Source: Eriocheir sinensis
Lineage: Eukaryota > Arthropoda > Malacostraca > Decapoda > Varunidae
Assembly (NCBI RefSeq): GCF_024679095.1
Contig: NW_026111755.1
Location: 124,001 to 188,000, forward strand
Reading direction: 5' to 3'
DNA length: 64,000 bases
Below the pieces are notes generated by a model. The model had not been told where the DNA came from, searched no databases, and was given only the letters and a program-made list of their open reading frames with translations. A program made the position numbers and the translations under genes. This document shows, piece by piece, positions 12,734 through 27,950 of this stretch (its first letter is position 1; each line of letters opens with the position of its first letter).

Positions 12734-15700
12734 TTATATATATTTTTATTGATATTTGCGTTAATTATGTGTATTTTGTATATGTTTTCTCATAGAAATT
12801 TACATTTTTTTATTGGTATTTTGTCTATTTATTTTGATACGAATTACATGATTATTTCTGTATTTTGTACATTTTTTTTATACGTATTTACATTATTTAA
12901 TGTGTATTTTGTTTATATATTTTTATACAAATTTACGTTATTATATGTGTATTTGTATTAGTATTTTGATACAAATTTACATTATTTTATGTATTTTGTA
13001 TATATATTTCAATTCAAATTTAGCTTATTTTATGTGTATTTTGTATATCTATTTATTTTAATACAAAATCAAATATTTTATGTTTTTTCGTATATATATT
13101 TTTATAAAAAATGCGTTATTTTATGGGTATTTTGCATCTTAATTTTCATACAAATTTACATTATTTTATTAATATTTTCTGTGTTTATTTTGATACGATT
13201 TTACATTATTTTATTTGTGTTTTGTATATATTTTCTTATACATATTTACATTATTTAATGTGTTTTTTGTATATATATTTGATACAAATTTACATTATTT
13301 TAAGTCTAGATGTTTATATATTTTCATTCAAATTTACATTATTTTATGTGTATTTTGTATATGTATTTCAATACAAATTTACCTAATTTTATATGTTTTT
13401 TGTATATTTGTTTTCATACAAGTTTAAATTATTTTTGTGAATTTTTATATATAGTTTTATACAAATTTAGGTTATTTTATGTGTATTTTGTATATCTATT
13501 TTCATACAAATACACATTCTTTTCATGATATTTTGTTTATTTATTTTGACACAAATGAACATTATTTAATATGTATTTTGTATATATATTTTTATACGTA
13601 TTTACATTATTTCAAGTGTATTTTGTATATATATTTCTATAGAAATCTATGTTATTTTATGTGTATTCGTATATATATTTTGAAACAAATTTACATTGTT
13701 TTATGTGTATTTTGCATATTTTTTCAATACAAATTTACCTTATTGTATATGCATTTTGTATATTAATTTTAATACAAATTTGATTAATCTATGTGTTTTT
13801 TTGTATATGTATTTTTATAAAAATATGCTTTATTTTATGGGTATTTTGCATCTTTATTTTCATACAAATTTACATTATTTTATTGATATTCTGTGTATTT
13901 ATTTTGATATGATTCTACATTATTCTATGTGTATTTTGTATATATATTTTATATAAAATATATTTGTTTTCATTTCATACAAATCTACATTATTTTATGT
14001 GTTTTTTGTACATGTATTTAAATACAAATTTAACTAGTTATATGTGTATTTTGTATATCTATTTTGTATGTATATTTTCATAGAAATTTACTCTATTTTA
14101 TGAGAATTCGTATATATATTTTGATACAAATTTACATTATTGATGTGTATTTTGCATATATATTTGAATACAAATTTACTTTATTGTACGTGCATTTTGT
14201 ATATTTATTTTAATACAAATTTAATTATTTTATATTTATTTTTGTATATATATTTTTAAGCAAATATGCGTTATTATATGGATATTTTCCATCTTTATTT
14301 TCATACAAATTTACATTATTTTATTGATATTCTCTTTATTTATTTTGATACGATTTAACATTATTCTATGTGTTTTTTGTATATATTTTTTTATACATAT
14401 TTACATTATTTAATGTTCATTTTGTATATATATTTTATCCAAATTTACATTATTTTATGTGTATTTGTTTATATATTTTCATACATATTTACATTATTTT
14501 ATGTGTTCTTTGTATATATATTTTTCTACGTATTTAAATTATTTGATGTGTATTTTGTATATACATTTTCATAAAATAATAACGTTATTTTATTGTGTGT
14601 ATAAGTATATATTTTGATACAAATTTTATACAAATTCATGTTATTTAATGTGTATTTGTATATATATTTTCATACAAATTTATATTATTTTATGTGTATT
14701 TTTTCATATATTTCATTACAAATTTACCTTATTTTATGTTTATTTTGTATATTTATTTCATTCAATTTTAAATTATTTTATGTGTATATTTGTATTTGTA
14801 TTTAGGTTATTTTATGTGTATTTTGTATATATATTTTCATCCAAAATTACATTATTATATTGGTATTTTCTTAATTCAATTCGATACGAATTTAGATTAT
14901 TTCATAGGTATTTTGTATACATATTTTTATACTCATTTACATTATCTAATGTGTGTTTTGTATATATATATTTTTATGCAAATTTATTTTATGTTCATTT
15001 TTGTACATAAATTTTTATAGAAATTTGAGTTATTTTATGTATATAGTTTTATATAAATTTACGTTATTTTATGTGCATTTTGTATATTTATATTTATAAA
15101 AATACACATTCTTTTATTGCAATATTGTTTATTTATATTTATACGAATTTACATTATTTTATGTGTATTTTGTATACATTTTTTATACGTATTTACTTAA
15201 TTTTATGTGTATTTTGTATATGTATTTTTATAGAAATCTACATTATTTTATGTGTATTCGCATATATATTTCGAAACAAATTTACATTATTTTCTATGTA
15301 TTTTGCATATCTATTTCAATACAAATTTACCTTATTGTATGTGCATTTTGTATATTTATTTTGATACAAATTCAAATATTTTATGTGTATTTTGGTATCA
15401 ATAATTAAAAAAAAAAGCGTTATTTTATAGGTATTTTGCATCTTAATTTTCATACAAATTTACATTATTTTATTAATATTCTGTGTATATATTTTGATAC
15501 GATTTTACATTATTCTATTTTTGTTTTGTATATATTTTTTTATACATATTTACATTATTTAATGTGTATTTTGTATATATATTTCATACAAATTTACGTT
15601 ATTATATGTGTATTTGTTTATATATTTTGTTTCAATTTTACATTATTTTATGTGTATTTTGTATATGTATTTCAATAGAAATTAACCTAATTTTATGTGT

Positions 15701-16708
15701 ATTTTGTATATTTCTTTTCATACAAATTTAGATTATTTTTGTGTATTTTTTTATATAATTTTATACCAATTTAGGTTATTTTATGTACGCATTTATATTA
15801 TTTAATGTGTGTTTTGTATATATATTTTTATCCAAAGTTAATTTATTTTACGTTCATTTTTGGACATATATTTTTATAGAAATTAGCGTTATTTTATATG
15901 TATTTGTATATGTTTTCTCCTACAAATTTACTTTATTTTATTGCTATTTTGTTTATTTAGTTTGATACGAATTACATGATTATATGTGTATTTTGTACAT
16001 ATTTTTTATACGTATTTACATTACTTAATGTGTATTTTGTTTATATATTTTTAAACAAATTTACGTTATTATATGTATTTTTATAAATATTTTGATACAA
16101 ATTTACATTATTTTATGTATTTTGTATATACATTTCATTTCAAATTTAGCTTATTTTATCTGTATTTTGTATATCTATTTTCATACGAATTTAATTACTT
16201 CTGTGTATTTTTGTATATAGTTTTATACAAATTTACGTTATTTTATGTGTATTTTGTATATTTATATTTATACAAATACACATTCTTTTATTGATATTTT
16301 GTTTATTTATTTTGATATGAATTTACATTATTTTATGTGTATTTTGTATACATTTTTTTATACGTATTTACTTCATTTTACGTGTATTTTGTATATATAT
16401 TTTTATACAAATCTACGTTATTTTATGTGTATTCGTATATATATTTTGAAACAAATTTACATTGTTTTATATGTATTTTGCATATCTATTTCAGTACAGA
16501 TTTACCTTATTGTATGTGTATTTTGTATATATATATTTTAATACAAATAAATTTTTTTATGTGTATTTTTGTATATATATTTAAAAAAAATGCGTTATTT
16601 TATGGGTATTTTGCTTCTTTATTTTCATACAAATTTACATTATTTTATTAATATTCTGTGTATTTATTTTGATACGATTTTACATTATTCTATTTGTGTT
16701 TTGTCTAT
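12607..16708 (+). repeat. 4.1-kb inverted-duplication arm (partner 32.4-36.5 kb)
   Basis: Landmark pairs 12,716/36,391, 13,310/35,796, 13,696/35,410, 14,648/34,461, 16,073/33,035 and 16,337/32,771 sum to 49,106-49,109. The two arms are therefore collinear in reverse complement over about 4 kb with only a few bases of net indel. The arm spans junction J1, so the junction was copied along with the arm. Confidence 0.88.
12716..12752. repeat. Inversion junction J1, copy 2 (reverse complement)
   Basis: Starts GTATAAAAATATATTA and ends TTTTTATTGA. It is the exact reverse complement of the 37 bp at 11,197 and joins minus block 10 to plus block 11. Confidence 0.9.
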
Positions 16709-17907
16709 ATATTTTTTATACAAATTTACGTTATTTTAAGTGTATTTGTTTATGTATTTTCATTCAAATTTACAGTATTTTATGTGTATTTTGTATATGT
16801 ATTTCAATACAAATTTACCTAATTTTATGTGTATTTTGTATATTTATTTTCATACAAATTTAAATTATTTTTGTGTATTTTTGTATATAGTTTTATACAA
16901 ATTTATGTTATCTTATGTGTTTTTTGTATATTTATTTTCATACAAATACACATTCTTTTATTGACATTTTGTTTATTTATTTTGACGCGAATTTACATTA
17001 TTTAATGTGTATTTTGTATATATATTTTTATACGTATTTACATCCTTTCATGTGTATTTTGTATATTTATAAAAAATGCGTTATTTTATGGGTATTTTGC
17101 ATCTTTATTTTCATACAAATTTACATTATTTTATTTACACTCTGTGTATTTATTTTAATACGATTTTACATTATTCTATTTGTGTTTTGTATATATATTT
17201 TTTATACATATTTACTATTTAATGAGTATTTTTTATATATATTTTATACAAATTTATGTTAATTTAAGTGTATTTGTTTATATATTTTCATTCAAATTTA
17301 CATTATTTTATGTGTATTTTGTATATGTATTTCTTTACAAATTTACCTAATTTTATGTGTATTTTGTATATTTATTTTCATACAAATTTAACTTATTTTT
17401 GTGTATTTTTATATATAGTTTTATACAAATTTACGTTATTTTATGTGTATTTTGTATATGTATTTTCATACAAATACTCATTCTTTTATTGATATTTTAA
17501 TTATTTATTTTGACACAAATTTACATTATTTAATGTGTATTTTGTATATATATTTTTATACGTATTTACAACATTTCATGTGTATTTTGTATATATATTT
17601 TTATAGAAATCTACGTTATTTTATGTGTATTCGTATATATATTTTGAAACAAATCTACATTATTTTATGTGTATTTTGTATATATATTTCATTATAAATT
17701 TGCCTTATTTTAAGTTTATTTTTATATCTATTTTCATTCAAATTCAAATCATTTTATGTGTATATATTTATTTGTATTTACGTTATTTTATGTGTATTTT
17801 CTATATATATTTTCATTCAAAATTACATTATTTTATCGGTATTTTGTTCATTTATTTCGATACGAATTTAGATAATTTCATGTGTATTTTCTATACATAT
17901 ACCTATA
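12734..17907 (+). repeat. T-rich block 11
   Basis: One of the longest unidirectional runs, about 115 monomers. Several ladder passes are visible, marked by CATTCTTTT at about 13,517, 15,107, 16,280, 16,950 and 17,470. The spacing varies because individual monomers or groups are missing. For example, the 16,280-16,950 pass is 670 bp and lacks the k type. Confidence 0.85.
16280..16949 (+). repeat. Higher-order repeat, 15-monomer version (670 bp)
   Basis: One ladder pass from CATTCTTTTATTG to the next CATTCTTTTATTG. Types a to j are followed directly by l (AAGTGTATTTGTTTATG), so the k type (TTTAATGTGTATT) is missing. The length is one monomer shorter than the 715-bp norm. Confidence 0.75.
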
Positions 17908-18858
17908 GAGTTAATTTCTATGAAAATATATATTCAAAATACATATAAAATTATGTAAATAAGTGTAAAAATATATATATCAAATACACCTAAAAAAAAT
18001 GAAAATTCGTATCAAAATAAATAAATAAAATTCCGATAAAAGAACGTAAACTCGAATTAAAATAAATAAATATCAATAAAATACCAATAAAAGAATGTGT
18101 ATGTGGATAAATATAAATATACAAAATACACATACAAAATAAACATAAAATAAGGTAGATTTGTAATAAAATATATGTACAAAATACACATAAAATAATG
18201 TAAATTTATATGAAAATATATATACAAATACACATAAAATACCATGAATTTATATAAAAATATAATTTCAAAATAAATATTAAATAATGGAAAAGCGTAT
18301 AAAAATATATATACAAAGTACATATAAAATAATGTAAATTCGTATCAATATAAATCAAGAAAACACCAATAAAATAATATATATTTGAATGAAAATAAAT
18401 TTACAAAATACACATAACATAAGTAAAATTTGTATTAAAATATATACAAAAATACATAGAAATAATTTGAGTTTGTATGAAAATAGATATACAAAATACA
18501 CATAAAACTAGGTAAATTTCTTTTGAAATGTATATACAAAATACCCATAAAATATAGTAAATTTGTGTCAAAATATATAAACAAATACACATAAAATAAC
18601 GTAAATTTGTATGAAAAATATATACAAAATACACATAGAATAATGTCAATTCCTATCAAAATGAATGAGCAGAATATCAATAAAATAATGTAAATTTGTA
18701 TGAAAATAAAGATGCAAAATACCCAAAAAATAAAGAATATATTTATAAAAATACAGATACAAAAATACACATCGAATAATTAAATTTGTATTAAAATTAA
18801 TATACAAAATGCGTATATAATAAGGTAAATTTGTATTGAAAAAATATGCAACATACAC
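17908..18858 (-). repeat. A-rich block 12
   Basis: The first 150 bp repeat the 46.70-46.84 kb sequence. From about 18,060 the block changes abruptly to the variant ladder, and positions 18,125-18,858 equal 2840-3573 at a constant offset of 15,285. Confidence 0.82.
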
Positions 18859-18885
18859 GTTTACTCATACAAATTTATATTATTT
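18836..18885. repeat. Inversion junction J2, copy 2
   Basis: The CACGTTTACTC join lies at 18,856-18,866, in the same orientation as at 3571. It lies inside a directly duplicated stretch of about 1.04 kb (2840-3880 with 18,125-19,165). Confidence 0.85.
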
Positions 18886-20668
18886 TATTGGTATTTTGTT
18901 TATTTATTTTGATACGAATTACATGATTATATGTGTATTTTGTACATATCTTTTTATACGTACTTACTCTATTTAATATGTATTTTGTTTATATAGTTTC
19001 ATACAAATTTACGTTATTATATGTGTATTTGTATAAATATTTTGATACAAATTTACTTTATTTCATGTATTTTGTATATATATTTCAATTCAAATTTAGC
19101 TTATTTCGTGTGTATTTTGTATATATTTTCATACAAATTTAATTACTTCTGTGTATTTTTGTATATTGTTTTATATAAATTTACGTTATTTTATGTGTAT
19201 TTTGTATATTTATATTCATACAAATACACATTCCTTTATTGGTATTTTGTTTATTTATTTTGATACGAATTTACATTATTTTATGATATATATTTTATCC
19301 AAATTTACATTATTTTATGTGTATTTGTTTATATATTTTCATACATATTTACATTATTTTAAGTGTTTTTTGTATATATATTTTTCTACGTTTTTAAATT
19401 ATTTTATGTGTATTTTGTATATACATTTTCATAAAAAAATTACGTTATATTATTGTGTGTATAAGTATATATTTTGATACAAATTTTATACAAATTCATG
19501 TTATTTAATGTGTATTTGTATATATATTTTCATACAAATTTATATTATTTTATGTGTATTTTTTCATATATTTCATTACAAATTTACCTTATTTTATGTT
19601 TATTTTGTATATTTATTTCATTCAATTTTAAATTATTTTATGTGTATATTTGTATTTGAATTTAGGTTATTTTATGTGTATTTTGTATATATATTTTCAT
19701 CCAAAATTACATTATTTTATTGGTATTTCTTAATTTAATTCGATACGAATTTAGATTATTTCATAGGTATTTTGTATACATATTTTTATACTCATTTACA
19801 TTATCTAATGTGTGTTTTCTATATATATTTTTATGCAAATTTATTTAATGTTCATTTTTGTACATATATTTTTATAGAAATTTGCGTTATTTTATGTATA
19901 TAGTTTTATATAAATTTACGTTATTTTATGTGCATTTTGTATATTTATATTTATACAAATACACATTCTTTTATTGGTATATTGTTTATTTACATTTATA
20001 CGAATTTACATTATTTTATGTGTATTTTGTATACATTTTTTTTATACGTATTTACTTAATATTATGTGTATTTTGTATATGTATTTTTATAGAAATCTAC
20101 GTTATTTTATGTGTATTCGTATATATATTTTGAAACAAATTTACATTATTTTATATGTATTTTGCAAATCTATTTCAATACAAATTTACCTTATTGTATG
20201 TGCATTTTGTATATTTATTTTAATACAAGTTCAAATATTTTATGTGTATTTTGGTATCAATAATTTTATAAAAAATGCGTTATTTTATAGGTATTTTGCA
20301 TCTTAATTTTCATTTTATATGTACTTTGTATATATATTTTTATACGCTTTTATATTATTTAATATTTATTTTGAATATATATTTTTATACAGATTCATGG
20401 TTTTTTATGTGTATTTGTATATATATTTTCATATAAATTTACATTATTTTATGTGTATTTTGTACATATATTTTATTACAAATCTACCTTATTTTATGTT
20501 TATTTTGTATGTGTATTTAGTATATTTATATTTATCCAAATACACATTCTTTTATTGGTATTTTATTTATTTATTTTAATTCGAATTTACATTATTTTAT
20601 GTGTATTTTGTATACATTTTTTATACGTATTTACATAATTTCATATGTATTTTGTATATATATATTTA
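18859..20668 (+). repeat. T-rich block 13
   Basis: Three ladder fragments are joined in phase-breaking fashion. The first break is near 19,283 (TTTTATGATATATATTTTATCC) and the second near 20,311 (TTAATTTTCATTTTATATG). The stretch 19,285-20,660 is mirrored at 58.87-60.24 kb, including the second break. Confidence 0.8.
19285..20660 (+). repeat. Inverted duplicate of 58.87-60.24 kb
   Basis: Pairs 19,858/59,665 and 20,319/59,208 sum to about 79,525. Both arms contain the same illegitimate ladder jump from the h type (GCATCTTAATTTTCAT) straight into TTTATATGTACTTTG. That join is absent from neighbouring ladder passes, so it serves as a shared derived marker. Confidence 0.8.
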
Positions 20669-21654
20669 ATAGATATTCAAAATACACATAAAATAACCTA
20701 AATTTGTATCAAACTATATACAAAAATACACTAAAATATTTTTAATTTGTATGAAAATAAATATACAAAATACACATAAAATTAGGTAAATTTGTATGGA
20801 AATACATATACAAAATACACATAAAATAATGTAAATTTGAATGAAAATATATAAACAAATACACTTAAAATAACGTAAATTTGGATAAAAAAATATATAC
20901 AAAACACAAATAGAATAATGTAAAATCGTATCAAAATAAATACACAGAATATTAATAAAATAATGTAAATTTGTATGAAAATAAAGAGGCAAAATACCCT
21001 TAAAATAACGCATTTTTTTTATTTATAAAAATATATATACCAAAATACACATCAAAAAATTTGATTTGTATTAAAATAAATATATAAAAAACACATACAA
21101 TAAGGTAAATTTGTATTGAAATAGATACGCTAAATACATATAAAGTAATGTAAATTTGTTTCAAAATATGTATACGAATACACATAAAATAACGTAGATT
21201 TCTATAAATATATATATACAAAATACACATAAAATGAAGTAAATACGTATAAAAAAATGTATACAAAATACACATAAAATAATGTAAATTCGTATCAAAA
21301 TAAATAAACAAAATACCAATAAAAGAATGTGTATTTGTATAAATATAAATATACAAAATACACATAAAATAACGTAAATTTATATAAAACTATATACAAA
21401 AATACAGAGAAGTAATTAAATTTGTATGAAAATATATACAAAATACACACAAAATAAGCTAAATTTGAATTGAAATATATATACAAAATACATGAAATAA
21501 AGTAAATTTGTATGAAAATATATAAACAAAATACACATTAAATAATGTAAATACGTATAAAAAAATGTGTACAAAATACACATATAATCATGTAATTCGT
21601 ATCAAAATAAATAAACAAAATACCAATAAAATAATATAAATTTGTATGAGTAAA
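20669..21654 (-). repeat. A-rich block 14
   Basis: On the minus strand the types run from J2 through a, b, c, d, e, f, g, h and onward. Positions 21.02-21.65 kb match 38.03-38.70 kb directly (offset about 17,045) and match 3.57-4.16 kb inverted. Confidence 0.8.
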
Positions 21655-21678
21655 CGTGTATGTTGCATATTTTTTCAA
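21629..21678. repeat. Inversion junction J2, copy 3 (reverse complement)
   Basis: GAGTAAACGTG at 21,648-21,658 is the reverse complement of the 3571 join and is followed by TATGTTGCATATTTTTTC. Confidence 0.85.
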
Positions 21679-22518
<840 letters not shown>

Positions 22519-23232
22519 ATACAAATTTACCTTATTATATATGCATTTTGTATATTAATTTTAATACAAATTTAATTATTCGATGTGTATTTTTGTATCT
22601 GTATTTTTATAAACACATGCTTTATTTTTTGGGTATTTTGCATCTTTATTTTCATACAAATTTACATTATTTTATTGATATTCTGCTCATTCATTTTGAT
22701 ACGAACTGACATTATTCTATGTGTATTTTGTATATATTTTTCATACAAATTTACGTTATTTTATGTGTATTTGTTTATATATTTTGACACAAATTTACAA
22801 TATTTTATGGGTATTTTGTATATACATTTTAAAAGAAATTTACCTAGTTTCATGTGTATTTTGTATTTCTATTTTCATACAAACTCAAATTATTTCTATG
22901 TATTTTTGTATATATTTTAATACAAATTTTACTTATGTTATTTGTATTTTGTAAATTTATTTTCATTCAAATATATATTATTTTATTGGTGTTTTGTTGA
23001 TTTATATTGATACGAATTTACATTATTTTATATGTACTTTGTATATATATATTTATACGCTTTTACATTATTTAATATTTATTTTGAATATCTATTTTTA
23101 TACAAATTCATGGTATTTTATGTGTATTTGTATATATATTTTCAAATAAATTTACATTATTTTTTTACGTGTATTTTGTACATATATTTTATTACAAATC
23201 TACCTTATTTTATGTTTATTTTGTATATGTAT
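22519..23232 (+). repeat. Variant higher-order repeat, unexpanded copy (about 715 bp)
   Basis: A second pass of the variant ladder after the ATTTTGTATACAAATTTACC join at 22,519, with the normal length and no TA expansion. It is the inverted counterpart of 2121-2836. Confidence 0.8.
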
Positions 23233-23292
23233 TTTGTATATTTATATTTATCCAAATACACATTCTTTTATTGGTCTTTTGTTTATTTATTT

Positions 23293-24326
23293 TAAATCGA
23301 ATTTACATTATTTTATATGTATTTTGTATACATTTTTTTATACGTATTTACTTAATTTTATGTGTATTTTGTATATATATTTTTATAGAAATCTACGTTT
23401 TTTTATTTGTATTCGTATATATATTTTGAAAAAAATTTACATTGTTTTATATGTATTTTTGCATATCTCTTTCAATACAAATTTACCTTATTGTATGTGC
23501 ATTTTGTATATTTATTTCAATACGAATTTAAATATTTTATGTGTATTTTGGTATATATATTTTTATAAGAAATGCGCTATTTTATGGGAATTTTGCATCT
23601 CTATTTTCATACAAATTTACATTATTTTATTAATATTCGGTGTATTTATTTTGATACGAATTTACATTATTCTATTTGTTTTTTGTATATACTTTTTTAT
23701 ACATATTTACATTATTTTATGAGTATCTTGCATATATATTTTATACAAATTTATTATCTATTATCTATTTTTATACAAATACACATTCTTTACATGATAT
23801 TTTGTTTTTTTATTTTGACACGAATTTACATTATTTGATATGTATTTTGTATATATATTTTTATACGTATTTACATAATTTCATATGTATTTTGTATATA
23901 TATTTCTATAGAAATCTACTTTATTTTATGTGTATTCGTATATATATTTTGAAACAAATTTACATTGTTTTATATGTATTTTTGAATATCTCTTTTAATA
24001 CAAATTTACCTTACTGTATATGCATTTTGTATATTTATTTCAATACAAATTTAAATATTTTATGTGTATTTTGGTATATATTTTTATAAAAAATGCGATA
24101 ATTTTGGGGAATTTTGCATCTTTATTTTCATACAAATTTACATTATTTTATTGATATTCTGTGTATTTATTTTGATACGATTTTACATTATTCTATTTGT
24201 TTTTCTATATATTTTTTTAAACACATTTACATTATTTAATGTGTATCTTGCATATATATTTTATACAAATTTACGTTATTTTAAGTGTATTTGTTTTTAT
24301 ATTTTCATTCAAATTTACATTTCTTT
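23293..24326 (+). repeat. 1,034-bp tandem duplication, copy 1
   Basis: Landmarks at 23,297, 23,572 and 23,676 recur 1,034 bp later. The unit runs from TCGAATTTACATT to TTCATTCAAATTTACAT and contains the unusual TTATCTATTATCTATTTT stretch near 23,755. Confidence 0.8.
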
Positions 24327-25354
24327 TAATTCGAAATTACATTATTTTATGTGTATTTTGTATACATTTTTTTATACGTATTTACTTAATTTTATGTGTA
24401 TTTTGTATATATATTTTTATAGAAATCTACGTTTTTTTATTTGTATTCGTATATATATTTTGAAACAAATTTACATTGTTTGATATGTATTTTTGCATAT
24501 CTCTTTCAATACAAATTTACCTTATTGTATGTGCATTTTGTATATTTATTTCAATGCAAATTTAAATATTTTATGTGTATTTTGGTATATATATTTTTAT
24601 AAGAAATGCGCAAATTTATGGGAATTTTGCATCTTTATTTTGATAAGGGTTTACATTATTTTATTAATATTCGGTGTATTTATTTTGATACGATGTTACA
24701 TTATTTTATTTGTTTTTTGTATATACTTTTTTATACATATTTACATTATTTAATGTGTATCTTGCATATATATTTTATACAAATTTATTATCTATTATCT
24801 ATTTTCATACAATTACACATTCTTTTCATGATATTTTGTTTATTTATTTTGACACGAATTTACATTATTTGATATGTATTTTGTATATATATTTTTATAC
24901 GTATTTATATAATTTCATATGTATTTTGTATATATATTTCTATAGAAATCTACTTTATTTTATGTGTATTCGTATATATAATTTGAAACAAATTTACATT
25001 GTTTTATATGTATTTTTGAATATCTCTTTCAATACAAATTTACCTTACTGTATATGCATTTTGTATATTTATTTCAATACAAATTTAAATATTTTATGTG
25101 TATTTTGGTAAATATATTTTTATAAAAAATGCGATAATTTTTGTGAATTTTGTATCTTTATTTTCATACAAATTTACATTATTTTATTGATATTCTGTGT
25201 ATTTATTTTGATACGATTTTACATTATTCTATTTGTTTTTTGTATATATATTTTTTATACACATTTACATTATTTAAAGTGTATCTTGCATATATATTTT
25301 ATACAAATTTACGTTATTTTAAGTGTATTTGTTTATATATTTTCATTCAAATTT
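24327..25354 (+). repeat. 1,034-bp tandem duplication, copy 2
   Basis: This follows copy 1 with the join at ACATTTCTTTTAATTCG (24,318-24,334). The length corresponds to about 23 monomers. That is not a multiple of the 16-monomer ladder, so the duplication cut across higher-order register. Confidence 0.8.
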
Positions 25355-25982
25355 ACATTATTTGATGTGTATTTTGTATATGTATTTCAATACAAATTTA
25401 CCTAATTTTATGTGTATTTTGTATATTTCTTTTCAAACAAATTTAAATTATTTTTGTGTATTTTTGTATATAGTTTTATACAAATTTAGGTTATTTTATG
25501 TACGCATTTACATTATTTAGTGTGTGTTTTGTATATATATTTTTTTGCAAATTTACTTTATTTTATGTGTATTTTTGTACATATATTTTTATAGAAATTT
25601 GCGTTATTTGTATATGTTTTCTCATACAAATTTACATTATTTTATTGCTATTTTGTTTATTTATTTTGATACGAATTACATGATTATATGTGTATTTTGT
25701 ACATATTTTTTATACATATTTACATTACTTACTGTTTATTTTGTTTATATATTTTTAAACAAATCTACGTTATTATATGTATATGTATAAATATTTTGAT
25801 ACAGATTTACATTATTTTATGTATTTTGTATGTACATTTCAAATCAAATTTAGCTCATTTTAGCTGTATTTTGTATATATATTTTCATACAAATTTTATT
25901 ACTTATGTGTATTTTTGTATACAGTTTTATACAAATTTAGGATATTTTATGTGTATTTTGTATATTTATATTTATACAAATA

Positions 25983-26680
25983 CACATTCTTTTACTGGTA
26001 TTTTGTTTATTTATTTTGATACGATTTTTATGTATTTTTTGTATTCATTTTTTTATACGTATTTACTTCATTTTATGTGTATATATTTTTATAGAAATCT
26101 ACGTTATTTTATGTGTATTCGTATATATATTTTGAAACAAATTTACATTGTTTTATATGTATTTTGCATATCTATTTCAATACAAATTTACCTTATAGTA
26201 TGTGCATTTTTTATATTTATTTTAATACAAATTTTAATATTTTATGTGTATTTTGGTATATATATTTTTATAAAAAATGCGTTATTTTATGGCTATTTTG
26301 CATCTTTATTTTCATACAAATTTACATTATTTTATTAATATTCTGTGTATTTATTGTTGATACGATTTTACATTATTCTATTTGTGTTTTGTATATATTT
26401 TTTTATACATATTTACATTATTTAATGTGTATTTTGTATATATATTTGATACAAATTTACGTTATTTTAAGTGTACATATTTATATATTTTCATTCAAAT
26501 TTCCATTATTTTATGTGTATTTTGTATATGCATTTCAATACAAATTTAACTAATTTTATGTGTATTTTGTATATTTATTTTCATACAAATTTCAATTATT
26601 TTTGTGTATTTTTGTATATAGTTTTATACAAACTTAGGTTATTTTATGAGTATTTTGTATATCTATTTTCATACAAATAT
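25983..26680 (+). repeat. Reference pass of the 16-type ladder (698 bp)
   Basis: All diagnostic types a to p occur in order from CATTCTTTTACTGG to the next ACATTCTTTTATTG. A small deletion at the a/b boundary (GATACGATTTTTATG) explains the 698-bp length. It is the clearest single display of the higher-order unit in the window. Confidence 0.78.
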
Positions 26681-26745
26681 ACATTCTTTTATTGATATTT
26701 TGTTTATTTATTTTGACGAGAATTTAAATTATTTAATGTGTATTT

Positions 26746-26747
<2 letters not shown>

Positions 26748-26788
<41 letters not shown>
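26748..26788 (+). repeat. (TA)n dinucleotide tract, 41 bp
   Basis: Pure TA between AATGTGTATTTTG and TTTTATACGTATTTAC. The same monomer at 43,037-43,070 is unexpanded (GTATATATATTTTTATACG). It is the homologous ladder position to the tract at 52,281. Confidence 0.92.
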
Positions 26789-26791
<3 letters not shown>

Positions 26792-27515
26792 ATACGTATT
26801 TACATCATTTCATGTGTATTTTGTATATATATTTATAGATATCTACGTTATTTTATGTGTATTCGTATATATATTTTGAAACAAATTTACACTTTTATGT
26901 GCATTTTGTATAATTTTTCAATACAAATTTACCTTATTGTACGTGCATTTTGTATATTAATTTTAATACACATTTAATTATTCTATGTGTTTTTTTGTAT
27001 ATATATTTTTAAAAAAATATGCTTTATTTTATGGGTATTTTGCATCTTTATTTTAATACAAAATTACATTATTTTATTGATATTCTGTGTATTTATTTTC
27101 ATACGATTTTACATTATTCTCTGTATATTTTGTATATCTATTTTATACAAATGTACGTTATTTTATGTGAATTTGTTTTCATATCATACAAATTTACATT
27201 ATTTTGTGTATTTTGTACATGTATTTAAATACAAATTTAACTAATTATATGTGTATTTTGTATATCTATTTTCATACAAATTGAAATTTATTTTTGTTTT
27301 TTTTTATATATTTTTATTCAAATTTTCGTAATTTTATGTGTATTTTGTATATTTATTTTCCTACAAATATACGTTCTTTTATCGGAATTTTGTTTATTTA
27401 TTTTGATACGAATTTTATTTTTTTTAGGTAATTTTTAATAAATATATTTTTATACTTATTTACATAATTCTATATGTATTTTGAATATATATTATCATAC
27501 AAATTTACTCTATAT

Positions 27516-27950
27516 GTTTATACAAAAAAACACAAAAATAATTTAAATTTGTATGAAAAATATACAAAATACACATAAAATTAGGTAAGTTTGTATTTAA
27601 ATACATATACAAAATACACTTAAAATAATGTAAATTTTAATGAAATTATATAAACAAATACACTTAAAATAACGTTAATTTGTATAAAATATATATAAAA
27701 AATACACATTAAATAATGAAAATATGTATAAAAAAATATATACCAAACACAAATAGTATAATATAAAATCGTATCAAAATATATACACAGAATATTAATA
27801 AAATAATGTACATTTGTATGAAAACTAAGATGCAAAATACCTATAAAATAACGCATTTTTTATAAAATTATATATACTAAAATACACATAAAAATTTGAA
27901 TTTGTATTAAAATAAATATACAAAATGCAAATACAATAAGTTGAATTTAA
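27516..27950 (-). repeat. A-rich block 16
   Basis: About ten monomers entered through ACTCTATATGTTTATACAAAA. It matches 39.79-40.23 kb with an offset of about 12,280 (27,620 with 39,901). The two copies share the plus-to-minus switch. Confidence 0.8.

Larger units (their letters stand above)
12607..18052. repeat. Source-like copy of a 5.4-kb direct duplication (partner 41.5-46.84 kb)
   Basis: Offsets are 28,940 at 12.7-13.8 kb, about 29,140 at 14.8-15.1 kb, 28,838 at 16.1-16.5 kb and 28,789 at 17.3-17.9 kb. Both copies share the same plus-to-minus switch at GAGT(A/T)AATTTCTATG, and both diverge right after TTCCGATAAAAGAACGTA. Which copy came first cannot be told. Confidence 0.82.
23027..26637 (+). 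repeat. 3.6-kb inverted-duplication arm (partner 55.6-59.2 kb)
   Basis: Pairs 24,710/57,534, 25,323/56,922 and 26,113/56,125 sum to 82,238-82,245, and 23,572/58,707 sums to about 82,279. Both arms also contain an internal duplication of about 1.03-1.04 kb, so that duplication is older than the inverted copying. Confidence 0.85.
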